Source: Spirochaetota bacterium (GTDB lineage Bacteria > Spirochaetota > UBA4802 > UB4802). Taken from it: 64,000 bases of DNA. Under the pieces are notes generated by a model that saw only the letters and a program-made list of their open reading frames with translations, was not told the DNA's origin and searched no databases. Positions within the stretch are counted from its first letter, which is position 1; the number at the start of each line of letters is the position of its first letter. Of the stretch, positions 9,610 through 16,876 are shown piece after piece. The stretch covers positions 62,001 to 126,000 of the forward strand of contig JBFLZD010000002.1 of NCBI GenBank assembly GCA_040756435.1. The letters are read 5' to 3'. A program made the translations under genes and the position numbers.

Positions 9610-10011
9610 TTAGTGCCACTTTAAAAGGAATGCAATTTTTACTGTAAGCGCACAGACTGAAGCTCCAATAATTGCTCCCCACAGCAAATCAATACCAGTA
9701 ATAAGCACCGGCCATCCTTTAATAGTTGCCTGGTTTGTCAGGTCATACGTTGCATAGCTTACAAGCCCAAATAGTGCTCCTGCAAATAAAGCCTGTATTG
9801 CTGATTGTGCTTTAATTGCAGGTATAATACAAAAATACTGTAACCCAAAAATAAACAGTACATAAAATAAAATAACAGCCCACCACACCACATCACCCAT
9901 AAGATAACCTAAATATTGTTTGTACATGTTTTTAGCTATCACCGTTAACCACAGAGCGTCAATGAGCAGAAAAAGAATTAATGCGGTACTATACATTTTT
10001 ACGTAATTCAT
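9610..10011 (-). CDS. DUF2177 family integral membrane protein
   Basis: 133 aa with four predicted membrane helices. It matches the DUF2177 pattern as I remember it: an N-terminal helix with LIDALWLTVIAKNMY, then YATYDLTNQATIKGWP near residues 98-113. The ATG at 10011 is chosen over the TTG at 10029 because GAGGAGG sits 7 nt before it. The function of the family is not established. It is codirectional with the regulator pair upstream and with the giant repeat protein 13 bp downstream, so the latter two may be cotranscribed. Confidence 0.85.
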   Translation of the reverse strand: MNYVKMYSTALILFLLIDALWLTVIAKNMYKQYLGYLMGDVVWWAVILFYVLFIFGLQYFCIIPAIKAQSAIQALFAGALFGLVSYATYDLTNQATIKGWPVLITGIDLLWGAIIGASVCALTVKIAFLLKWH

Positions 10012-10143
10012 TATAGAACCTCCTCTCAAAATAAAATTTTGAACACTATGTTATCCTTACACTTTTTTGATATATATACAAATGGGTTATAGTACAGGTA
10101 TCAAAATAAAACAATTGTTTTTTTATTAATAATATCAAGAAAG

Positions 10144-10644
10144 TCATATTACAGGCTCAATTGACTGTATATCCACTTTTACTGATACGCCTTTCTGCAA
10201 AATATCAACTGACACAACGACGTGATGTTCTGTTCCCCTGCTTACCAGTATCCCCTGTACACCTGATAAAGGACCACTGATTATTTTTACCTTTTGTCCT
10301 TCTTTTAAATAAGGGTGTTCATCTATTGTAAGCTTGCTGTTGACCATTTTATAAATGCTTATTATCTGATCATCAGCTACAGGCTGATATCCGGAACTAT
10401 CGCCCAATATTTTTACCACACCTCTAATTTTTAAAACTTGCAAAAAATAAGCTTTATCATTGGGAAGCTTAACAAACAAATAGCCGGGAAACAGCGGAAA
10501 AGGAATGAGCTTGTTTCTATCTTTCCATTGTCGCAATCTTTCAACCACTGGCAAAAATGACTCAATACCTTTTGCTAACAGTGCACTGTGCACTTTAAAC
10601 TCATGGCGAGAGCGAACATACACCGCATACCAGTTACTTTCCAT
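10144..10644 (-). CDS. NusG-paralogue antiterminator (UpxY/RfaH-like)
   Basis: 166 aa. The N-terminal NGN domain shows NWYAVYVRSRHEFKV and FPGYLFVKL (residues 51-60). The C-terminal KOW domain is at about 114-140 (LKEGQKVKIISGPLSG). The phrase RHEFKV...KGIESFLPVVERLRQWKDR is characteristic of specialised NusG paralogues that lead surface-polysaccharide operons, rather than of the housekeeping NusG encoded beside ribosomal protein genes. It overlaps the stop of the upstream winged-helix regulator by 11 bp, so the two are translationally linked. The likely role is allowing RNA polymerase to read through a long downstream polysaccharide transcript. The enzymes at 2.5-5.4 kb are candidate targets. 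Confidence 0.85.
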   Translation of the reverse strand: MESNWYAVYVRSRHEFKVHSALLAKGIESFLPVVERLRQWKDRNKLIPFPLFPGYLFVKLPNDKAYFLQVLKIRGVVKILGDSSGYQPVADDQIISIYKMVNSKLTIDEHPYLKEGQKVKIISGPLSGVQGILVSRGTEHHVVVSVDILQKGVSVKVDIQSIEPVI

Positions 10645-11170
10645 TGTGCCATACCAGCAGCGCTTTGTCTAAATTGAGTTTTTCTTTATATTTTGTTTTT
10701 TCCTTTGGCGATAGCACCAGTGGCCGTATCTTGCGTTTTATAATTCCTTCAGCTTTTTCAATGAGTTGAGCCAGATATGAATAATCAACAGCACCTACAA
10801 TGACAACATCAATAATGCCACTATCTATCCCTTTTGCATAATCGCCAACCACATACGCTTCATGTACTTTTCCTAATTTGGCAAGCACACTGTCAATCAA
10901 CACATCGATACCCAAATATTTTTTCACAACACTGTGAATATCTTTATAAAGTGGGTGACTGGTATTTGCATTGTAGTACACCTTATTGCCATTGGCGTTG
11001 CGCTCTAAATAGCCTGCATCCACAAGACGGTCAAGTTCCACACGCACTGCATTGGTGGATTCATTCATCTGAGCAGCTAATTCACGTAAATACCCTTTAG
11101 TGGAAGGATTAATAAAAAATTTAAGTAAAATTTTAAGCCGCGTTTTTGATGTAATAAGTGCATCCAGCAT
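10634..11170 (-). CDS. Winged-helix regulator with degenerate nucleotidyltransferase-like domain
   Basis: Residues 1-80 form a winged helix (ITSKTRLKILLKFFINP, then LRELAAQMNESTNAVRVELDRL and a wing near YLERN). Residues 95-178 resemble the minimal nucleotidyltransferase fold: VVGDYAKGIDSGIIDVVIVG follows the pattern GSxAxGxxxxxSDIDL, but the catalytic Ser and first Asp are changed. It is therefore probably a sensor or inactive fold. The ATG at 11170 (MLDALITSK) fits the family start better than the GTG at 11176. A 23-bp palindrome abuts the start region and is the likely autoregulatory operator. Such proteins commonly precede UpxY-type antiterminators in polysaccharide loci. That pairing is family knowledge; the regulation is inference. 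Confidence 0.8.
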   Translation of the reverse strand: MLDALITSKTRLKILLKFFINPSTKGYLRELAAQMNESTNAVRVELDRLVDAGYLERNANGNKVYYNANTSHPLYKDIHSVVKKYLGIDVLIDSVLAKLGKVHEAYVVGDYAKGIDSGIIDVVIVGAVDYSYLAQLIEKAEGIIKRKIRPLVLSPKEKTKYKEKLNLDKALLVWHNGK

Positions 11171-11176
11171 ATGCAC

Positions 11177-11207
11177 AACGAGTAATATTATTGCTCGTTT
11201 TTGTCAA
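11177..11207 (-). promoter_or_regulatory. Palindromic operator overlapping a promoter
   Basis: Positions 11177-11199 form an odd-centred 23-bp palindrome: AACGAGTAATA on the left and TATTGCTCGTT on the right, pairing at 10 of 11 positions. On the minus strand a perfect -35 hexamer TTGACA lies at 11207-11202, directly before it, so the palindrome occupies the spacer and start-site region. No Shine-Dalgarno sequence fits between the palindrome and the start codons at 11176/11170, so the transcript may be almost leaderless. Repression by the adjacent winged-helix protein is the simplest reading. Confidence 0.6.
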
Positions 11208-11241
11208 GTATTATTGAAGAATATTACCTATTGTTTATTTT

Positions 11242-11484
11242 CTAATTCGTTAAAAAATCTTTATCATCCAGGCCTATAAACCCTATATCAATATCCGAAT
11301 ATTCATAAAATGAATATGGCCTGGTAATGGAACCAAAAATATATGCTTCCTGAAATGATATTACTGCATAAAGCTCTTCCAGAACACTATGTATTTTATG
11401 TAACAATTCACAACGTATACGTTCACGTTCTTCTTTTTTTTTAATGAGTATTGTATCTAATATATATGTAGAAGATTGTGCCAT
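11242..11484 (-). CDS. Truncated minimal nucleotidyltransferase (MNT-like) protein
   Basis: 80 aa from the ATG at 11484; a TTG at 11520 would add 12 residues. The strand-helix-strand core is present: YIFGSITRPYSFYEYSDIDIGFIG, that is GSxxR followed by SDIDI with two metal-binding acidic residues. The protein stops only about nine residues later, before the third catalytic acidic strand normally seen in the family. It is either a decayed gene or a half-domain. MNT proteins usually pair with HEPN proteins as toxin-antitoxin modules, but no HEPN gene is visible beside it. It lies directly upstream of the nucleotidyltransferase-like regulator, on the same strand. Confidence 0.55.
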   Translation of the reverse strand: MAQSSTYILDTILIKKKEERERIRCELLHKIHSVLEELYAVISFQEAYIFGSITRPYSFYEYSDIDIGFIGLDDKDFLTN

Positions 11485-11641
11485 GGTATCTTCGAATGTT
11501 ATATATTTATAAATACCCAATGTATACTATTTCAAAAATGAAAAGTCAAGCACTTTCACATCATATTCTTAATAATTACTTATAACAGAGATGTATGTAT
11601 TATTTCATCAATACAGAAGCAAACATGTAAACAACGGAATA

Positions 11642-12904
11642 TTATATATCAAGATGAAATTCATTGATGGGATTCTGTGGTAATTTGCCTATTGTTACCA
11701 GGGAAAACTTTGCATTGTCTAAAATCCTGTGGGCAACTCGCATAAAATCTTCCATAGTAACTGCCTGAATATTCCGTACTATTTCCTTGAATGTAAATTG
11801 CTGACCAAAAACAATCTCATTTTTAGCAATATGGCTCATACGCACCTCAGTACTTTCAAGGCTTAACGCCATATTCCCAATAAGGTAACTTTTTGCATCA
11901 GACAACTCCTCTTCGGAAATCCCCTGAGATGTAATTAGCCGGCACTCATTTGCTATTAGCTGTAATAGTTTATTATACTGTGAAGGAGCTGTCCCGCAAT
12001 AAATACCAAAAACACCCGTATCCATGAACGATGAATGAAAACAATATATACTATAGCATAATCCTTCTTTTTCCCGGATATTCTGGAAAAGACGTGATGA
12101 CATACTCCCGCCTAAAATAGTATTAAATAAATAAAATGCCCATCTGTCCTCATCAACTTTACTCAAGCCATCAGTACCAATACACAGGTGTATCTGCTCT
12201 AAGTCTTTATCCAGGTGTACCCGTAATTTGCGTTCATACTGTGGTAGTGCAGGAAAACCTTTCAAATTTTGTGATGTACAATCCTTACCAAAATACTTTT
12301 CAATAATCTGCCGGGCATCTTCTATAGTGAAGTTTCCGGAAATGACAAAAAGGCTTTCATCATCAGTATAATGCTGTTTATAAAATGCTACAATACTGTC
12401 TCGATTAATGGAGGCTATTGTATCCAAACTGCCCAGTATTGAATGCCCCAATGGGCTGTTATAAAACATGGTATCCATGAAAAGGTCATGGATATGTTCA
12501 TCCGGTGTATCTTCATACATTCGGATTTCTTCAATCACCACATTTTTTTCTTTTTCTATCTCTTCGGCATCAAACGTGGAATGAAGATAGGTATCAGATA
12601 GTATTTCAACAGCTAATTCTAAATAATCCGATACCACATTAATATAATAACAGGTATATTCCCTGTTGGTTGCTGCATTGTGCTGTCCGCCTACCCTGTC
12701 AACCAAACGTGCAATATCCTTTGCACTATATTTGTCTGTGCCCTTGAAAAGCATATGCTCAATGAAATGGGCATACCCCATCTCATTGGCTTTTTCGTGG
12801 CGTGAACCAACCTTTATCCACAGACCACATGACACTGATACAACATTATCAATTGGCTCAAGCAAAACTGTAAGCCCATTAGGGAGTGTAAATTTATGTA
12901 CCAT
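11642..12904 (-). CDS. M16 family zinc peptidase (processing-peptidase-like)
   Basis: 420 aa, a single-unit two-domain inverzincin similar to PqqL/YmxG-type enzymes. The inverted zinc motif HFIEH is at residues 46-50. The third ligand is expected at Glu125 or Glu126 in NVVIEEIRMYED, followed by the usual TPDEHIHD. The second half carries the family's inactive domain (GGSMSSRLFQNIREKEGLCYS). No signal peptide is visible, so it is probably cytoplasmic. It follows pnp by 9 bp on the same strand, an arrangement common to many bacteria, and closes the nusA-pnp operon. Substrates of the bacterial members are mostly unknown. Confidence 0.9.
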   Translation of the reverse strand: MVHKFTLPNGLTVLLEPIDNVVSVSCGLWIKVGSRHEKANEMGYAHFIEHMLFKGTDKYSAKDIARLVDRVGGQHNAATNREYTCYYINVVSDYLELAVEILSDTYLHSTFDAEEIEKEKNVVIEEIRMYEDTPDEHIHDLFMDTMFYNSPLGHSILGSLDTIASINRDSIVAFYKQHYTDDESLFVISGNFTIEDARQIIEKYFGKDCTSQNLKGFPALPQYERKLRVHLDKDLEQIHLCIGTDGLSKVDEDRWAFYLFNTILGGSMSSRLFQNIREKEGLCYSIYCFHSSFMDTGVFGIYCGTAPSQYNKLLQLIANECRLITSQGISEEELSDAKSYLIGNMALSLESTEVRMSHIAKNEIVFGQQFTFKEIVRNIQAVTMEDFMRVAHRILDNAKFSLVTIGKLPQNPINEFHLDI

Positions 12905-12913
12905 TTTTTTTGG

Positions 12914-15001
12914 CTAATGCTTCTTCATAGCGTCTTTACGGCTTAAGTTGATGCGCCCCTGCTCATCAATGCCAATAACCTTGACCAGCACTTCATCACC
13001 TTCGTTCAAAATATCCTTCACCTTTTCAACCCGTGAATGATCAAGCTTGGAAATATGTACCAGCCCCTGTTTCCCGGGCAATATTTCTACAAACGCACCA
13101 AAATCAGTAATCCGCTTAACAATACCTTTGTAGATAGCACCAACTTCCACCTCTTCAACCAATCCTTTAATAGAAAGCTGTGCTTTCTCAATTGCATCCT
13201 GTTCATTGGCAGAAATAAATACGGTACCATCAGGCTCAATATTAATCTCAGCACCTGATTCCTCTATGATCTTTTTAATGACTCTGCCACCGGGCCCAAT
13301 CACTTCGCCAATCTTTTCAATTTCAATTTTCATAACGGCAATTTTTGGTGCATGGGGCGATAGTTCCTTTGCAGGCTCTGATATTACTTCATTCATCTTT
13401 TCCAGTATATGGAGCCTTCCTTCCTTTGCCTGCTCTAACGCTTTGCGCATAATCTCTGTGGTGATACCCTCAATCTTTATGTCCATCTGAAATGCGGTGA
13501 TCCCGGTTGCAGTACCGGCAACCTTGAAATCCATATCACCCAGATGGTCTTCAATACCCTGGATATCACTTAAAATAGCATAGCGGTCGCCCTCCAGTAC
13601 CAGGCCCATTGCAATACCAGCAACTGGCGCTTTCATGGGCACACCAGCATTGAACAATGCCAGCGAACCTGAACACACAGTAGCCATTGATGAAGAACCA
13701 TTAGACTCAAGTATTTCTGAAACAACACGGATGGTATAGGGGAATACATCTTCATCGGGAATAGCATATTCCAGTGCTCGTTCAGCCAGCATACCATGGC
13801 CAATCTCACGACGGCCCACACCGCCAACTCTTCCAACTTCACCAACGCTGAAAGGAGGGAAGTAGTAGTGAAGCATGAACCGCTTATATGATTCTTCAAT
13901 TAAATCAATACTATCAATACGCTGGGAATCAGCAACTGTTCCCAAGGTCACTATCCCCAAACTTTGTGTCTGGCCACGAGTAAAAAGTGCCGACCCATGC
14001 GCACGTGGCAAAATGCCAATCATGATATCGATAGGCCTTATATCTTTAAGGCCCCTTCCATCTGCTCGCTTGCCTTCATTTAAAATACGTGAGCGCACCA
14101 CTTCGGCATCTAAGTTATCTACAATTTCAGGCACCAACCTAATGGTTTCAGGAAATTGTTCCTGCAACTGGCTGGTTATTGTTGTAATCAGTGTGTCTTT
14201 TGCTTGCTCACGTGCCTTCTTTTCATGAACATCTTTTAATTGTTCTATGTTGGTAAAATATTGTTCTCGTATAACTTTCTCAAGTTCCTTATCGCTTAAT
14301 TTTGGTTCATAGGTCATCAGGGGCTTGCCACAGGATTCTTTTAATGCTTCCTGTACTTCACATAGTTTTATAATATTAGCATGGGCAAATTCAACAGCTT
14401 CTATCATTTCATCTTCGGTTAAATTCTTTGCCTGCCCTTCAATCATGGTCACAGCTTTTTTTGTTCCGGCCACAACAAGGTCAATATCACTGTGTTCCAT
14501 TTCCTGAAAGTATGGATTTATCTTCCACTGCCCATTGATTCTCCCAACCCGTACTGCCCCAACAGGCCCCTTAAAGGGAATGCCTGATATAATGAGTGCA
14601 GCTGAAGCTGCATTTATTGCCATCACATCCGGCTGATGCTCTCTGTCAGCAGAAAGCACATAAATAATAACCTGTACCTCATTGACAAAATCATCCGGGA
14701 ATAAAGGCCGTAGGGGTCTGTCAGCCAGCCTGCTGGTTAAAATTTCCTTATCGCTGGGTCTTCCTTCACGTTTAATAAACCCACCAGGTATCTTGCCCGC
14801 TGAGTAATGTTTTTCCCGGTAATCAACCGTCAACGGGAAAAAATCCTGTCCTTCCACAACCTTCTTTGACGCAACAGCCGAAGCAAATACTATCGTTTCA
14901 CCACACGAAACCGCCACAGCACCATCTGCCTGCTTTGCAAGTATTCCAGTATTAAACAGGATTACATCATCTCCAATATGTACTACAAATTCTTTATTCA
15001 T
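12914..15001 (-). CDS. pnp: Polynucleotide phosphorylase
   Basis: 695 aa, normal length. A 3'-to-5' phosphorolytic exoribonuclease that forms a trimer and works in mRNA turnover. Order of domains: RNase PH domain 1 (about 1-210), helical linker, RNase PH domain 2 (about 310-540, with RREIGHGMLAERALE and the active-site region DMDFKVAGT), KH domain (about 550-615, with IGPGGRVIKKIIEESGAEI) and S1 domain (about 620-692, GAIYKGIVKRITDFGAFVE). It lies 42 bp downstream of rpsO. The gap holds no obvious RNase III-type hairpin leader. Confidence 0.97.
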   Translation of the reverse strand: MNKEFVVHIGDDVILFNTGILAKQADGAVAVSCGETIVFASAVASKKVVEGQDFFPLTVDYREKHYSAGKIPGGFIKREGRPSDKEILTSRLADRPLRPLFPDDFVNEVQVIIYVLSADREHQPDVMAINAASAALIISGIPFKGPVGAVRVGRINGQWKINPYFQEMEHSDIDLVVAGTKKAVTMIEGQAKNLTEDEMIEAVEFAHANIIKLCEVQEALKESCGKPLMTYEPKLSDKELEKVIREQYFTNIEQLKDVHEKKAREQAKDTLITTITSQLQEQFPETIRLVPEIVDNLDAEVVRSRILNEGKRADGRGLKDIRPIDIMIGILPRAHGSALFTRGQTQSLGIVTLGTVADSQRIDSIDLIEESYKRFMLHYYFPPFSVGEVGRVGGVGRREIGHGMLAERALEYAIPDEDVFPYTIRVVSEILESNGSSSMATVCSGSLALFNAGVPMKAPVAGIAMGLVLEGDRYAILSDIQGIEDHLGDMDFKVAGTATGITAFQMDIKIEGITTEIMRKALEQAKEGRLHILEKMNEVISEPAKELSPHAPKIAVMKIEIEKIGEVIGPGGRVIKKIIEESGAEINIEPDGTVFISANEQDAIEKAQLSIKGLVEEVEVGAIYKGIVKRITDFGAFVEILPGKQGLVHISKLDHSRVEKVKDILNEGDEVLVKVIGIDEQGRINLSRKDAMKKH

Positions 15002-15043
15002 TGTATAATCCTTAACTACTTATTTTAAATTCTTTTGAACCCT

Positions 15044-15301
15044 TTACCTTCGTATGCCAAGTGATTTAATCAGTTCTCTGTACTTTGTCAAATCCTTCTT
15101 TTTAAGATAATCAAGAAGCCGTCTGCGTTTACCTACAAGCTTGAGCAAACCACGCCGTGAGTGATGGTCTTTAACATGTACTTTGAAATGTTCGGTCAGA
15201 TGGTTAATCCTCTCAGTTAAAAGGGCAATTTGAACCTCTGCTGATCCGGTATCCTTGTCATGCAACTGGTATTTGTTGATAATCTCGTTTTTTTCTGCCA
15301 T
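15044..15301 (-). CDS. rpsO: 30S ribosomal protein S15
   Basis: 85 aa, slightly shorter at the N-terminus than the usual 88-89 aa. It binds the central domain of 16S rRNA and bridge B4. Family signatures are [34 protein letters not shown] and [14 protein letters not shown]. It is followed by pnp. The 246-bp spacer upstream (to truB) contains repeat B2 and probably an internal promoter, since rpsO-pnp is often separately expressed. Confidence 0.97.
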   Translation of the reverse strand: MAEKNEIINKYQLHDKDTGSAEVQIALLTERINHLTEHFKVHVKDHHSRRGLLKLVGKRRRLLDYLKKKDLTKYRELIKSLGIRR

Positions 15302-15414
15302 ACGACTTTTTAGTCCTCCTTACAATCACTATATTCTAATTTATTGAATTTACTGTAAGCCTTATAATTCACAGTGCTATTTGCAGTCAAAATCAGTCAA
15401 GAAATAAATTATAC

Positions 15415-15530
15415 AGGAACTTCTTAAAAACTGTTTTACGGATGTTCCCTTGTGAGCACACTATATAGGATAAAACCGCTTTCTATTATATGAATAATTT
15501 CGGAAAAAAGCAGTTTTTCAAGGTACCCAT
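15415..15530 (+). repeat. Repeat family B, copy B2
   Basis: 116 bp in the same orientation as B3. It has AGGAACTTCTT at one end with its partner ATGTTCCCT, then GTGAGCACA, TATAGGATAAAACCGCTTTCT and a final GTACCCAT. It is the most diverged copy (GTACCC instead of GTGCCC). It lies between codirectional truB and rpsO, where some bacteria carry ribF, so it is transcribed as an internal hairpin region of the operon. Confidence 0.75.
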
Positions 15531-15547
15531 AAAAGTGGAGAACACTT

Positions 15548-16489
15548 TTATTTCATTGTATCAATTTTATCAAGCTCTTCAATAAAAACTTTTTTACACC
15601 TGTACCCTTTTTCATCTTTTACAGCCAGAGCCACTAAATCTTCAGTTCCCTCAGGAACCACCCTGAATACAGGCTCACCGGTAACATATGTAATATCATC
15701 ATAGCCAAGCAGCTTTCCATGTTTAATCTTTATCAAAGAATCTCGCTTTACTGCTATAATACCAAAGTGACCAAGCGCACTGAAAGGAGTAAAAATTCCA
15801 CGCATATCTTTAATACTTTTGTGCGATAGTTCAACGCATTGTTCCATGGTCATGGCATCAGTAACGGTGAAGTCACCAATGGCAATTCTTCGCAATGCTA
15901 TAACATGGGCCCCTGTGTGCAATCGCAAACCCAGGTCTCGAGCCAGTGCTCTGATATAGGTGCCTTTACTGCACGTAATGTCAAGCGTAAGCTTTGAACA
16001 AGCTGTATCAAAATCAAGTACTCTAATGTCATGTATGTGGACCGGTCGTGGAGCTATCGCCACCGATTCCCCTTTGCGTACCCTGTCCGATGAACGCTTC
16101 CCGTTAATTTTAATGGCCGAATATTCAGGAGGAGCCTGCATAATTTGGCCTATAAAATAGGTTTTCAGGCAGGAGTGTATATCCTCAACTGTGCACTGAA
16201 TATTGCTTTCTGAAATAACCTGCCCCTCACTGTCATGTGTGTCAGTTGCCACCCCTAATTGCATAGTGGCAATATACCGCTTGTCCATACCCATAAAAAA
16301 CGGCACCAGTCGCGTTGCCCACCCTACGCACACAATTAAAAGGCCTGATGCAAATTTGTCCAGCGTACCTGCATGGCCACACTTTTTCGCTTTCAGTGTT
16401 TTTCTGATATGATGTATACAATCAAAAGAAGTATAGCCAGAAGGCTTGTCTATAAGCAACACGCAATCCTTTATATGGGGAACACTCAT
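15548..16489 (-). CDS. truB: tRNA pseudouridine-55 synthase
   Basis: 313 aa. Isomerises U55 in the T-loop of tRNAs. The catalytic Asp lies in the GHAGTLDKFASGLLIV motif (residues about 38-53). The N-terminal LLIDKPSGYTSFD and the later RSSDRVRKGE and GTYIRALARDLG segments are all standard. It starts 3 bp after the rbfA stop, in the usual rbfA-truB order. The C-terminal part after residue 250 is a PUA-like tail. Confidence 0.96.
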   Translation of the reverse strand: MSVPHIKDCVLLIDKPSGYTSFDCIHHIRKTLKAKKCGHAGTLDKFASGLLIVCVGWATRLVPFFMGMDKRYIATMQLGVATDTHDSEGQVISESNIQCTVEDIHSCLKTYFIGQIMQAPPEYSAIKINGKRSSDRVRKGESVAIAPRPVHIHDIRVLDFDTACSKLTLDITCSKGTYIRALARDLGLRLHTGAHVIALRRIAIGDFTVTDAMTMEQCVELSHKSIKDMRGIFTPFSALGHFGIIAVKRDSLIKIKHGKLLGYDDITYVTGEPVFRVVPEGTEDLVALAVKDEKGYRCKKVFIEELDKIDTMK

Positions 16490-16492
16490 ATT

Positions 16493-16867
16493 TTACGTAT
16501 CACTGCTTCCGCTATTATTCTTTGAAGATTCTTTTTCTAATTTTTCCAAGAGATTAACCATATCCACGCCTTCTTCAATAGATGTGTCTAAATGAAAGCG
16601 AATTTCAGGAATAGTGCGAATACTCAGGGCTTTCCCAACTCTAAACTGGATAAACCCTCGTGCAGATTGCAGGCCAGCCAGTGACTTCTTTTTGGTGTTT
16701 TCATCACCCAGCACTGAAACATACACATCTGCATATGCATAATCTTTACTCAATTCAACATTTGTTACCGTTACAAACCCAATACGGGGATCTTTAATCT
16801 CCGTTACTATTAACGTGCCAACAAGTTTTTTAATCTGTGTCTCTAATTTCTGTTTTCTGAATCCCAT
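16493..16867 (-). CDS. rbfA: Ribosome-binding factor A
   Basis: 124 aa with a KH-like fold. Assists late maturation of the 30S subunit, acting on the 5' helix of 16S rRNA. Diagnostic parts are KDPRIGFVTVTNVELSKDYA and the C-terminal IPEIRFHLDTSIEEG. It lies between infB (9 bp gap) and truB (3 bp gap) in the conserved operon. The last 15 residues are a low-complexity polar tail (SSKNNSGSSD). Confidence 0.95.
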   Translation of the reverse strand: MGFRKQKLETQIKKLVGTLIVTEIKDPRIGFVTVTNVELSKDYAYADVYVSVLGDENTKKKSLAGLQSARGFIQFRVGKALSIRTIPEIRFHLDTSIEEGVDMVNLLEKLEKESSKNNSGSSDT

Positions 16868-16876
16868 GTTACTGGT

